From assembly GCF_000271485.2 (NCBI RefSeq), contig NZ_AKVN02000001.1, forward strand, positions 2,443,501-2,507,500: 64,000 nucleotides of DNA, read 5' to 3'. Below are positions 8,379 to 15,865 of this stretch, piece after piece. A model generated the notes under the pieces. The model did not search any database. It saw only the letters and a program-made list of their open reading frames with translations, and was not told the DNA's origin. Both the position numbers and the translations under genes were made by a program. This DNA is from Pelosinus fermentans DSM 17108. GTDB taxonomy: Bacteria; Bacillota; Negativicutes; DSM-13327. Position 1 is the stretch's first letter; each line of letters starts with the position of its first letter.

Positions 8379-8636
8379 ATGAAAACAAATTTAATAGTGA
8401 AACCATATGAGGAGTTAGGAAAGGTATATAAAAGTTTACCCCATTATATTGGCAATTCAACATACCTTCCTTGTTGGTATGGAGATGAGGAAAAAGGAGA
8501 TAAGTATTTTTTATCAGTCTCATTTGAATTATCAGGATTGCAATTTTGGGGTAAATTACCTATACGGGATTTCTTACAATGGGAAACTAAATTTAACAAG
8601 TTAATTGAACAATTTCCATTTAAGTATCAGAAATAA
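8379..8636 (+). CDS. 85-aa hypothetical protein
   Basis: The frame is open from TTG 8358; ATG 8379 is taken as the start, with only a weak GAAAGAG site upstream. The protein is soluble and aromatic-rich (YLPCWYGDEEKGDKYF, LSGLQFWGKLPIRDFLQWE). I do not recognise the family. Its size, acidity and many aromatic residues resemble small immunity proteins of toxin loci, but no toxin gene is adjacent. A terminator follows at 8744-8787. Confidence 0.45.
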   Translation: MKTNLIVKPYEELGKVYKSLPHYIGNSTYLPCWYGDEEKGDKYFLSVSFELSGLQFWGKLPIRDFLQWETKFNKLIEQFPFKYQK

Positions 8637-8743
8637 TAGGAAATAGAAGACGACTCTGTAGAGTTGAGACGCAACGAGTTTATAAGTAATCGATCCCCTT
8701 ATTTTTCTGAGAGTTGATCGAAAAAACAATATTATACAGGAGT

Positions 8744-8787
8744 AAAGACAGCCCATCCATTAGTGGAACAGGGCTGTTTTTTATTTT
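8744..8787 (+). terminator. Terminator
   Basis: AAAGACAGCCC and GGGCTGTTTTTTATTTT form a stem with a T tail. It closes the 318-base gap after the 85-aa gene, in which nothing else is recognised. Confidence 0.8.
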
Positions 8788-8954
8788 ACTTACATATTAT
8801 TGTAAAATATGGTTATTTTAGTTGTAGATAGAAAGGAAAACAGTTACCTTGATGACCTCTAACGACAATAAGAAAAATTATCCATTGATACCGCCTCCAC
8901 TTTATCGATATAATATAAGCTAAGCTTTAAGATATCATTTGAAGGAGTGATAGG

Positions 8955-9485
8955 ATGAGACTAAAATTGACTATCGGCACGATTATAATAGCCTTACTAC
9001 TTGGCGTTAGCATCAACTACAAAACAATCATTGATCAAAAGCAAGCAGATGAAGCACGAATAGCACAAATAACGTCTGAGGCTCAAATGAACCAGCAAAA
9101 GGTTGAGGACATGCAAAAAGACATAGCAATTCTAAGGCGTGAGCTGGCACTCCAGCGTGATGTCTACCCAACAAGCCGTGGTGGACACCGAGTGGCTCGC
9201 TACATAGATGGTGCACAGGTGACTTGGTACAACGATATGGGTAAAACAGCATCAGGCACAGTAGCTACCTCGGGCAGGACTGTAGCCGTTGACCCGGACG
9301 TAGTTCCACTAGGTTCAGAGGTTGAGATTGTTATGCCTGACGGCAGAGTTTTCCGACGTATCGCAGAAGATACCGGGGGAGCGGTTAAAGGTAAAGTGTT
9401 TGACGTTCATATAGACGCTTCAGACGAAGAACTATATGAGCTAGGGCGTACCCATGGGGTGAGAGTATTTGTTCTTGATAGGTAG
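8955..9485 (+). CDS. 3D (Asp-Asp-Asp) domain cell-wall protein
   Basis: 176 aa. Residues 5-25 form a membrane anchor or signal helix, and residues 26-70 a coiled coil (QADEARIAQITSEAQMNQQK...). From about residue 90 comes the 3D domain, a double-psi beta barrel. It carries TASGTVATSGRTVAVDP, PLGSEVEI, then the three conserved aspartates in EDTGG, VFDVHI and DASDEEL. The family includes Bacillus YuiC/YabE-type lytic transglycosylases acting on peptidoglycan. Good AAGGAGTGATAGG site. It lies among phage debris, so it may be a prophage or sporulation wall enzyme. Confidence 0.8.
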   Translation: MRLKLTIGTIIIALLLGVSINYKTIIDQKQADEARIAQITSEAQMNQQKVEDMQKDIAILRRELALQRDVYPTSRGGHRVARYIDGAQVTWYNDMGKTASGTVATSGRTVAVDPDVVPLGSEVEIVMPDGRVFRRIAEDTGGAVKGKVFDVHIDASDEELYELGRTHGVRVFVLDR

Positions 9486-9508
9486 GAATAGTCGGTGGAC
9501 TTCGGTGA

Positions 9509-9682
9509 ATACCAAAAGTCATAAAAGCAAGTCCCAAAAAAAATGAACTTAGCATTCACGAGGATTATGAGTTGGAGCTTTTTAAAAAATATACAAACTA
9601 TCTTGTACTAGGATACCAGATGTTAGCAGAAGTCAATAAATACAAGGAGTGCCACTTTGGACATGCCATTGATGTCACGTAA
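9509..9682 (+). pseudogene. 58-codon open remnant without a start codon
   Basis: An open frame following a stop reads ...KASPKKNELSIHEDYELE... and ends FGHAIDVT before TAA. It lacks a start and a ribosome-binding site and looks like the C-terminal end of a lost phage-type gene. Family not recognised. Confidence 0.3.
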
Positions 9683-9764
9683 TGGAACAAGTCTTAATGG
9701 GAATAGAATATATGAATGAGCCAGGTAAAGTTTATCACGACAAGCAATAAGTGATTTAAAAAAT

Positions 9765-9806
9765 ACACAGCATCTCCATTAGTGGAGTAGTGCTGTGTGT
9801 TTTTTC
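9765..9806 (+). terminator. Terminator overlapping the ImmA/IrrE gene end
   Basis: CACAGCA pairs with TGCTGTG, with a smaller inner stem CTCCATTAGTGGAG, followed by a T6 run on the plus strand. It faces the converging minus-strand gene and overlaps its last codons. Confidence 0.75.
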
Positions 9807-10198
9807 CTATACCCAACCAGCTCCACAATCCCTTCCTCCCTCACATACCTGCCAAGATCATATTCAACCCGACAAGCCTCTTCATTAAACAACAGCTGCC
9901 AAGTAAATTCATTTGCTTCACGTTCAAAGCAGCCAGGGGAGAAGAAGGTATGCTCCTCAATCATAAAGTAATAGCCCCAACCTTTGTGGAGTAAGGCATG
10001 TCCTAATTCATGAGCGCAAACTTGTCTCTGTATATGTTCAGGTAGAGAGCTATTGATTATAATAAATTTATGTCTAAAAACTTTATCATAAAAGCCTCGT
10101 ACGCCGGACTTTATAGGATAGAATATAACCGTAATGTTTAGAAAATCAGCTAATTCGAATGGATTTCTAGTATTATATTTCTTCATAAGATTTCGCAC
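9779..10198 (-). CDS. ImmA/IrrE family metallo-endopeptidase
   Basis: 139 aa. The zinc motif HELGHALLHK lies in the middle, with the third ligand probably the glutamate in FEREANEF, as in the family. ImmA-type peptidases cut the repressor of integrative elements and prophages after DNA damage. The usual partner (an XRE repressor) is not adjacent; only a decayed XRE domain exists at 24600-24900. The GTG/ATG start is uncertain: MKKYNT (residue 5) is an alternative and neither has a strong ribosome-binding site. Probably a leftover of a mobile element. Confidence 0.8.
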   Translation of the reverse strand: MRNLMKKYNTRNPFELADFLNITVIFYPIKSGVRGFYDKVFRHKFIIINSSLPEHIQRQVCAHELGHALLHKGWGYYFMIEEHTFFSPGCFEREANEFTWQLLFNEEACRVEYDLGRYVREEGIVELVGYRKKHTALLH

Positions 10199-10258
10199 AC
10201 GGTGCGGTATGCTTATCCCCTCATGCTACTAGCGAGAGGATTGTCACAGGAGCGCTAG

Positions 10259-10555
10259 ATGTTGCTAGGGGCGGAAATAGTACTAGTGGAGTACATTGCA
10301 AGGGAGGTTGAAACTAAGAGCCGTAGAGGCCGCAAAGGAAGAGAGGGATTTGATATAAAACAGTTTATTCTTGCGTTGCTCCTTGTTGCAATGCAATATA
10401 CAGTAAACCCTGGTGATACGTTGTACTGCCAGGGGGATGATCCTCGGCAGGTTGCAGAGTATCGAGAGGGGATCAGGGAGCTGAATTATGACGTGATTGG
10501 TGAGAGTGATGTGTGAGCAGGGTTGGTTTTAGAAATTAATCGTTGGGAGTGATAT
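10259..10555 (+). pseudogene. LysM-domain remnant A
   Basis: The frame to 10516 contains YTVNPGDTLYCQ, then GDDPRQVAEYREGIRELNYDVIGESDV. This is the pattern of a LysM peptidoglycan-binding repeat with its middle part lost. After a stop the DNA still reads AGLVLEIN, the usual last strand. Two more worn copies sit at 25800-25945 and 26600-26812, each likewise just before a minus-strand mini-gene. Confidence 0.6.
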
Positions 10556-10558
10556 TTG

Positions 10559-10577
10559 TTATTAGAGCGTGAGGAAT
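10559..10577. repeat. Unit-boundary repeat, copy 1
   Basis: TTATTAGAGCGTGAGGAAT. Versions recur at 26293-26311, 27126-27144 and 27581-27599, always at the junction between a terminator and a promoter block of the mini-gene family. It marks the edge of a duplicated unit. Confidence 0.6.
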
Positions 10578-10600
10578 AAAAGAAAAAGCCCGAAGGCTTT
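10573..10600 (-). terminator. UUCG-loop terminator of CWPR gene A
   Basis: The minus strand reads AAAGCC-TTCG-GGCTTT followed by TTCTTTTATT. The same tetraloop terminator occurs after CWPR genes B and C. Confidence 0.85.
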
Positions 10601-10626
10601 CTAATAAAAAATAAGTACCTGCGAAG

Positions 10627-10866
10627 CTAGCGCGGCCAGCAATCTTGTTTAGGCCAGCAACTTCGTCTAGGCCTACAACCCCGTCTAGGACAACAAGATC
10701 GTCTAGGACAGCAACTATCATTAGGCCAGCAATACCAATAACAAGAGTAAATAGGGTAGCAGCCTAGGCCGAATTTCCATAAGTCTTTTGCATAAAGTTT
10801 TTTTCTCGAATTAGGATCTTCTTCCCAGTTTTCAATTTCAGGGTGATCCCATTTACGATAGTCCAT
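10627..10866 (-). CDS. CWPR hexapeptide-repeat protein A (79 aa)
   Basis: The head MDYRKWDHPEIENWEED is shared by three genes here. The tail is a tandem hexapeptide repeat, C(W/C)PR(R/Q/K)x, seen as CCPRRS, CCPRRG, CRPRRS, CWPKQD, CWPR; at DNA level the period is 18 bases. The result is an acidic head and a basic, cysteine- and tryptophan-rich tail ending exactly on CWPR. AGGAGG (10879-10884) precedes the ATG. The unit has its own SigK-like promoter and UUCG terminator. No family is recognised. Composition and promoter suggest a cross-linked spore coat or exosporium protein (inference). Confidence 0.7.
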   Translation of the reverse strand: MDYRKWDHPEIENWEEDPNSRKKLYAKDLWKFGLGCYPIYSCYWYCWPNDSCCPRRSCCPRRGCRPRRSCWPKQDCWPR

Positions 10867-10911
10867 ATTTATAGATTACCTCCTAGCTTATCAATAGAAA
10901 CTCTTCTGCTA

Positions 10912-10939
10912 CATAATATGATCTATGGTAAATAAAGGT
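10912..10939 (-). promoter_or_regulatory. SigK-like promoter of CWPR gene A
   Basis: The minus strand has AC (10939-10938), a 17-base spacer, then CATATTATG (10920-10912). One base departs from CATAnnnTA. The same block lies upstream of CWPR B, CWPR C and the 42-aa gene. Confidence 0.5.
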
Positions 10940-11092
10940 GATTCTGCGGTTATCAATTTATCATCAATTGTCCTGGATACTTGCTAATGTCCAGCAGATT
11001 GATCCAGTACCAGCAAAGGGTAAACAGCGACTATGGGACTGGGAGCAGTGAGATCTAGATTAATAAGATAAACAAGGGTGGGGAGAAGAAAT

Positions 11093-11155
11093 ATGTACAT
11101 TCATATAGCCTGCTTATATGCGGCTATTTTACTCGGCTGCCTAATTGGATTTTAA
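11093..11155 (+). CDS. 20-aa hydrophobic mini-ORF
   Basis: MYIHIACLYAAILLGCLIGF, preceded by GGGGAGAAGAAAT. It could be a membrane mini-peptide or the relic of a phage gene. It lies in the 346-base gap before the YezD-like gene, where a fragment reading PVPAKGKQRLWDWEQ also ends at about 11050. Weak evidence. Confidence 0.25.
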   Translation: MYIHIACLYAAILLGCLIGF

Positions 11156-11212
11156 TAGCTGGACTATGCGCAGCAGCTAAACGTGGAGATCAACATCTTC
11201 AAGGAGATAGGC

Positions 11213-11365
11213 ATGACACTAAGCAATGAACTTATACAGCAGATTAAGAAAGCACAGCACCAGCTAGATTCCCTCAAGTTTGGGAATGTAGATTTTATCA
11301 TACAAAACGGTGAAGTCACCCGAGTCGATATACGGCAGAGTATTCGTCTGGAGAAAAAAGAATAA
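11213..11365 (+). CDS. YezD-like small protein (DUF2292)
   Basis: 50 aa from the ATG at 11213, which has AAGGAGATAGGC directly before it; the longer frame from 11183 has no such site. The sequence MTLSNELIQQIKKAQ...LKFGNVDFIIQNGEVTRVDIRQSIRL follows the YezD/DUF2292 pattern: one helix, then 'G-V-(D/E)-I-x-x-G-x-V-x-x-I-(D/E)' strands and a final basic stretch. Function unknown; relatives are small soluble proteins sometimes linked to sulphur metabolism. A terminator follows at 11387. Confidence 0.65.
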   Translation: MTLSNELIQQIKKAQHQLDSLKFGNVDFIIQNGEVTRVDIRQSIRLEKKE

Positions 11366-11386
11366 TTGGTTGACCGACGAACGGAA

Positions 11387-11430
11387 GCCGACACTACCTG
11401 GTGATGCTAGGAGTGTCGGCATTTTATATT
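11387..11430 (+). terminator. Terminator after the YezD-like gene
   Basis: GCCGACACT pairs with AGTGTCGGC, followed by ATTTTATATTTT. Confidence 0.85.
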
Positions 11431-11436
11431 TTATGA

Positions 11437-11865
11437 GTGAGGTGGAGACGTGCAAGCGAAAAGAATAAACCATGGGAAACATTAATAGGAAAAGTACTTG
11501 TAAAATATTATCATAAACAGTCCAGATTAGAGCGACTGCTAGGTATTGAGGTCATTCTATTAGGTGATATCCGTGAGATGGAAGAAACAATAAAATGTAT
11601 GATGGACACCCCAAAAATGACAGCTAAATATGGCTATTCACCAGGTAGTAGTAGTGATTGTAAAGCTATTGCGCTTAAACATAGCATTGAGGTAACTCGA
11701 AGCATTGAGCTTGACAAGTTAAATTTAAGCAAAGTTAGATTATTGTTTGATATGGAAAAGGCCAAAGGGGAAAGCAAGGGTAATGAACATGTGGACCCTC
11801 TGCGACAGAAGATGCAAGAGAGGTTAAGTTTATTGTTCAAGCAAATGCTTCGGCTAGATCCATAA
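11437..11865 (+). CDS. Phage-type hypothetical protein (142 aa), perhaps regulator-like
   Basis: The GTG start at 11437 is uncertain. The helical, charged protein (LERLLGIEVILLGDIREMEETIKCM..., SIELDKLNLSKVRLLFDMEKAKGE) recalls ArpU/sigma-like regulators of phage late genes, but I cannot name it with confidence. Its last 20 codons overlap another gene's coding frame (11802-12041), suggesting that a deletion joined two phage genes and that this C-terminus is not original. Confidence 0.4.
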   Translation: MRWRRASEKNKPWETLIGKVLVKYYHKQSRLERLLGIEVILLGDIREMEETIKCMMDTPKMTAKYGYSPGSSSDCKAIALKHSIEVTRSIELDKLNLSKVRLLFDMEKAKGESKGNEHVDPLRQKMQERLSLLFKQMLRLDP

Positions 11866-12041
11866 GTGTGTTAGTTAATGGTTCTATATTTATTGGGTCA
11901 CAAGCGACTACTACAAATGGGGTAAATACATATGGATTAAATGTAGGAAGCATATACAATTTTAAAAAAGGTGATTACGTTGAATTAGGTGTATACCAAT
12001 TTAGTGGAGAGACAATAAAAATTATAAGTGATAGTAAGTAA
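11802..12041 (+). pseudogene. C-terminal fragment of a phage structural/fibre-like protein
   Basis: A second frame, without a start codon, reads ATEDAREVKFIVQANASAR, then VLVNGSIFIGSQATTTNG and YNFKKGDYVELGVYQFSGET, ending SDSK. This is a beta-rich domain as in phage tail-fibre ends. It begins inside the preceding gene and is certainly truncated. Confidence 0.5.
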
Positions 12042-12250
12042 GTGCCGGCTTTGTCAATTTATAAAATTTCAGATTAATAAGTAGGAATAGCCGTAAGTTA
12101 TGAACATCACTTTGGTGGTAATAGTTCAGGTTAGGAAGTAAAATATACGAGGAAAGCGGATAAGTTGTTTATTATATTTTAAATCGGCAAGCGCTTGTCA
12201 TTTTGAAAGTCCCCAGGGACGGCCGTAAAAAAGTATAGATAGCTATCCAG

Positions 12251-12290
12251 CACCGTCTTACCTTAATTGGTAGGGCGGTACTTTTTATTT
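12251..12290 (+). terminator. Terminator between phage debris and the spo0E-like gene
   Basis: ACCGTCTTACC-TTAATT-GGTAGGGCGGT with a CTTTTTATTTT tail on the plus strand. The stem also lies just beyond the end of the converging minus-strand gene and may serve both. Confidence 0.8.
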
Positions 12291-12455
12291 TCTGCCTTTA
12301 TCTCTCAATAATTTCTGATATTCCACTAACAAAGCATCTAGTTTTTCGCTAGCCTTAATAACTTGTGGATCGGTTAACAACCTTCCCATAGATACGCCAT
12401 GCAATTCAGTTCGTAGCTGTTCAATCATTTCCTCAAGACGTTTTAAATCAGACAT
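12285..12455 (-). CDS. Spo0E-like aspartyl-phosphate phosphatase (56 aa)
   Basis: The minus-strand ATG at 12455 has GAAGGAGAAGACT before it. The protein MSDLKRLEEMIEQLRTELHG ends with SEKLDALLVEYQKLLRDKG. This is the two-helix hairpin of the Spo0E family with its S-x-K-L-D-x-L-(I/L)-x-x-Y motif. Spo0E proteins remove phosphate from Spo0A~P and so hold back sporulation. Length is typical. It stands alone, next to the SOS-controlled polymerase remnant. Confidence 0.85.
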   Translation of the reverse strand: MSDLKRLEEMIEQLRTELHGVSMGRLLTDPQVIKASEKLDALLVEYQKLLRDKGRK

Positions 12456-12556
12456 AGTCTTCTCCTTCGCGAACTATTGCAATTAGCTTGTCACTAATAG
12501 GAGAAGTTATAGCGTGTAAATATTGGAGATGGATTTCAGTTACCATCATTTACAAC

Positions 12557-12605
12557 TTGATTTCCTTCTGTGTAAAACCTATAATTTAACACGAACGCAT
12601 GTTCT
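12557..12605 (+). promoter_or_regulatory. Promoter with LexA (SOS) box upstream of dead dinB
   Basis: TTGATT (12557-12562), a 17-base spacer, TATAAT (12580-12585). Directly after it lies CGAACGCATGTTCT (12592-12605), a good fit to the Firmicute LexA/DinR box CGAACnnnnGTTCG. The control region looks intact although the gene it served is not. Confidence 0.75.
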
Positions 12606-12627
12606 GTTTATGGGTGGTGAATTTATC

Positions 12628-13332
12628 ATGAGTCGTACAATTCTACATATCGATCTAAATAACTAGTACGCCAGCGTAGAATGCCTAATTCGTGATAAGC
12701 CTGTGATTGTATGCGGTGATGCTGAAGCACGTCATGGTATCATCCTCGCTAAAAATTATATTGCTAAGAACCTCGGAGTCAAGACTGGAGAAGCAAATTT
12801 GGGAGGCAAAGCAAAAGTGCCTTGGCTTAGTGTTAGTACGAGCAGATTTTCAAAAGTATTTACGGTTTTCTCGGTTAGCGCGAGAGAGTTATGCGGATTA
12901 TAGTGACAAAATTGAGCCTTATGGAATTGATGAATATTGGATTGATGTTTCCGGAACAGAGAAAATATTTGGAACTGGTCAAGATATTGCAAATCAAATC
13001 AGGCAACGCTTGCGGGATAAACTAGCCTTACTGGATCGGTTGGCGTATCCTATACTAAAATTTTTGCGAAGCTTGGTAGTGACATGAAGAAGCCAGATGC
13101 TACTACGGTTATAACGGAAGAAAATTATTGTGATAAAGTTTGGCCACTACCTATTAGTGAATTGTTGTATGTTGGTCCCTCTACTAGGCGAAAGCTTCAA
13201 AATCGCGCCATCTATACCATTGGTGACCTCGCGAACCGCGATATTAAAAGTCTACGTTTACTACTAGGCATATGGGGAGAAACGCTGCATAGCTTTGCAA
13301 ATGTTATCCATCCAATATCATATTTTAAATAA
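12628..13332 (+). pseudogene. dinB: Y-family DNA polymerase (DinB/UmuC) pseudogene
   Basis: Translation starts MSRTILHIDLNN, then TAG (12664-12666) replaces the usual Phe before YASVE. Frameshifts follow near 12795 and 13035. The pieces together give CGDAEARHGIILAKNY, IEPYGIDEYWIDVSG (catalytic Asp-Glu), GSVGVSYTKIFAKLGSDMKKPD and LPISELLYVGPSTRRKL, in correct family order. The little-finger domain is missing after LGIWGETLH. It would have copied across DNA lesions under SOS control; it cannot do so now. Confidence 0.85.
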
Positions 13333-13345
13333 GCAGGTGAAGGGT

Positions 13346-13531
13346 ATGAATAGTAAAGTCTTTGTGGAAGTTACAGCCAAACATGATATATATGGTAATG
13401 TTAGACCGATGTCAATCGAATGGGAAGATGGCAGAGTCTTTGAAGTGGATCGTCTTATCGATGTGCGTCAAGCTGCTTCTCTTAAAGGTGGAGGTGTTGG
13501 TTATGTGCAGTCAATAATTATGCAAAGATAG
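13346..13531 (+). CDS. Small protein of the dinB neighbourhood, C-terminus lost
   Basis: From ATG 13346 (GGTGAAGGGT before it): MNSKVFVEVTAKHDIYGNVRPMSIEWEDGRVFEVDRLIDVRQAASLKGGGVGY. This matches a short beta-rich protein often found just after Firmicute dinB-type genes, whose usual end (RYT-x-RI...) is replaced here by an unrelated VQSIIMQR. Probably truncated together with the polymerase. Function unknown. Confidence 0.5.
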   Translation: MNSKVFVEVTAKHDIYGNVRPMSIEWEDGRVFEVDRLIDVRQAASLKGGGVGYVQSIIMQR

Positions 13532-13585
13532 ATGGCTAGAGGCTTAATATACCGCTACTTGTAAGGTACTCGGCTCTACATAATT

Positions 13586-13645
13586 ATTCCATAGTATAAT
13601 ACCGATATCTGGGATTCTCCAGATAAAATTAAGCTATGGAGGAAT
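13586..13645 (+). promoter_or_regulatory. Nested stem-loops hiding the recombinase A ribosome-binding site
   Basis: ATTCCATAG (13586-13594) can pair with CTATGG-AG-GAAT (13634-13645), which contains the GGAGG site of the recombinase gene. An inner stem, TATCTGG (13606-13612) with CCAGATA (13619-13625), sits in the loop. Folding would hide the site and hold translation low. Inferred from sequence only. Confidence 0.4.
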
Positions 13646-13649
13646 ATGT

Positions 13650-14867
13650 ATGGAAAGAGTTACATTGAGCAAGTTGATTTTGCAAGTGCGAGACACCATG
13701 AATTATCTACGTTACCCTGAGAATCATATCAAGCGAAATATGCGAATATGGGAGAAATTTCAGCAATACTCTCAAAAACACTCACAGGAGTGTTTTTCGG
13801 AAGAATTGGGAGAGCGGTACTTAAAAGAAACCTACAATTACCCGTATCCTCACACCGGCAGGATGCCTGATTCCATTCAAAGAGGAGTCCGAGCGATCCG
13901 AATGCTGGGCGACTATCAACAACATGGACACATTAGGCGTTCCAGCAGGAGACCAGCTCCTTTATATCCTACGGAGTTCAACGAAATGATGGAGCAGTAT
14001 GGGAAACGTTTACTGGAAAGTGGACTTTCAGTTGCTACTGTCAAGAATCGTAATGCCCATACCGGACACTTTTTAGCTTTTATTCACATAAAGAAGAAAT
14101 TGTCTCTATTAGAGGTAGATGCACAGTTAATTAGCAATTATGTCACCTCATTGACTGGATATGCCAATTCGACGATGGGCGGCATGCTTTCAAATTTGAG
14201 AGGTTTCTTAGAATTTCTTTTTGAAACCGGCAGAATCAAGATAAATTTGTCCTTAAATGTCCCTCCGGTGAAGCGGGACTTCTCTTATCGACTTCCTTCA
14301 ACATGGAAAGAAGAAGAAGTTAGAACTCTGCTTGCTGCCGTGGATCGTGGAAGTCCCATAGGCAAGCGGGATTACGCAATCATGTTACTGATTACTCGCC
14401 TTGGTCTGCGAAGATCTGATGCTGAAAATCTCAAGCTGAATCAAATTGACTGGGAAAAATCCTGTGTAGAGTTTGTACAAATCAAAACGAAACGCCCTCT
14501 TCTACTGCCGATGCCGGAAGATGTGGGTGAAGCAATTATTGACTATCTCCGGTATGGAAGACCTCAAACTAATGCCGAGACCCTGTTCGTTCAACATGTT
14601 CCGCCTTATTATGGCTCCATTTGTGCCGGAAACATCATGGCCAAGTATATTACCCTCTCCGGTGTCAATATCGAAAACAAGAGGCATGGGCTTCATACAT
14701 TGCGACATACTCTGGCTAGTCGTCTTTTGGAACAGCATGTCTCCGTGCACCTTATTTCGGATATTTTGGGACACGCCAACATCTACGCCACCAACGACTA
14801 TCTCCATCTGAATTTGGAGCAATTGAAACAATGCGCGATTGAAGTTGGAGAGGTATCCCCCCCATGA
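13650..14867 (+). CDS. Tyrosine recombinase A of the trio
   Basis: 405 aa. The N-terminal part holds a SAM-like DNA-binding domain (about residues 110-205). The catalytic domain shows Arg in LITRLGLRRSDAENL, then HTLRHTLASRLLEQ (His-x-x-Arg), HANIYATNDYLHL with the histidine of LGH and the nucleophile tyrosine. All catalytic residues appear present. It has GGAGG upstream, possibly masked by a hairpin. The stop overlaps the next start (ATGA at 14864). Together the trio would carry out strand exchange for the element. Confidence 0.85.
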   Translation: MERVTLSKLILQVRDTMNYLRYPENHIKRNMRIWEKFQQYSQKHSQECFSEELGERYLKETYNYPYPHTGRMPDSIQRGVRAIRMLGDYQQHGHIRRSSRRPAPLYPTEFNEMMEQYGKRLLESGLSVATVKNRNAHTGHFLAFIHIKKKLSLLEVDAQLISNYVTSLTGYANSTMGGMLSNLRGFLEFLFETGRIKINLSLNVPPVKRDFSYRLPSTWKEEEVRTLLAAVDRGSPIGKRDYAIMLLITRLGLRRSDAENLKLNQIDWEKSCVEFVQIKTKRPLLLPMPEDVGEAIIDYLRYGRPQTNAETLFVQHVPPYYGSICAGNIMAKYITLSGVNIENKRHGLHTLRHTLASRLLEQHVSVHLISDILGHANIYATNDYLHLNLEQLKQCAIEVGEVSPP

Positions 14868-15865
14868 GTAAGCAGTATTCTATGAAGCAATATACATTTT
14901 CAAGTGTTTTGGCGCCTTGGATAGAGCAATTCATCGCAGAAAAGCGAAGCCTTAAATATCAATATAACACGGAAAGCAAAATGCTGGCGCGGTTTGATAA
15001 GTATCTTGTATCAGAGCAATATGATCGGTCTAGTCTTACCAAAGAAATTATAGAAAAGTATACAGCAAAGACGCCATACGAAAGTGTGCGGAATCATAAA
15101 GCCCGATATCAGATTATCCAGCAATTTAGTAAATATTTATGTCGTTTGGGTGTGGAGACCTATGTGTCTCCACTTATTTTCAAAGGCAACAAATCCGAAA
15201 ATTTTGTCCCATATATTTTTTCAGATCGTGAAATAGCGGCCATTTTGTGGCAAGTAGATCACTACCCCTATGTTTACAAATGTCCCCATAGGCATTTGGT
15301 AGTCCCGTTGCTGCTGCGAATGTTGTAAGGATGCGGTCTAAGAGTATCGGAAGCTCTGAATTTAATGGTTGGGGATGTGGATTTCCAAAACGGTGTAATT
15401 TGTATTCGGCAGGGAAAGTTTGACAAGGACAGATTAGTACCAATGTCAGAATCTCTCCGGGTATATGTACAAGAATATATTGTTAAGGTATATTCGGCTC
15501 TAGATCCCAAAGTTCCATTTCTTCCATCTTCTCGTGGAACACCTTATAGTCCTGGAACAATTAATACTTTATTTCATAATATCTTGTTTAATGCAGGTAT
15601 CTCTCATGGTGGCAAGGGAAAAGGGCCACGAGTACACGATCTCCGGCACACCTTTGCTGTTCATTGCCTTAGAAACTGGTTTAAAAAAGGAATTGATGTG
15701 TCGGCGGCACTGCCCTACCTGTCTACTTATTTGGGACACAAAAATATGCAGGGAACGCAACAATATCTTAGGTTGACCGCAGAAATATTTCCACATATCA
15801 CGGATTTATTAGAGAAAGCGTATGGAGAAATTATACCTAGAGGTGATAAGCATGAAAACCTCTAG
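14864..15865 (+). pseudogene. Tyrosine recombinase B of the trio, with in-frame stop
   Basis: 333 codons in one frame, broken by a single TAA at 15326-15328 in LLLRML-stop-GCGLRVSEAL. Relatives have Tyr (TAT/TAC) at that point, so this is a one-base nonsense change. The stop falls just before the first catalytic arginine; the remaining half still carries RVHDLRHTFAVHCL and LGHKNMQGTQQYL. Internal restart at ATG 15365 would give a fragment without the arginine. The start overlaps recombinase A by 4 bases and the end overlaps C by 14. Confidence 0.85.

Noticed and set aside
10536-10721. 61-aa frame reading VVLDGVVGLDEVAGLN
   Set aside because: It is the same repeat DNA of CWPR gene A read in the wrong frame.
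10627-10760. 18-base tandem repeats as a possible CRISPR or minisatellite
   Set aside because: Repeats are contiguous, without spacers, and keep a coding frame of six residues.
14502-14831. Minus-strand frame inside recombinase A
   Set aside because: Antisense to a complete recombinase with catalytic motifs and no start signals of its own.
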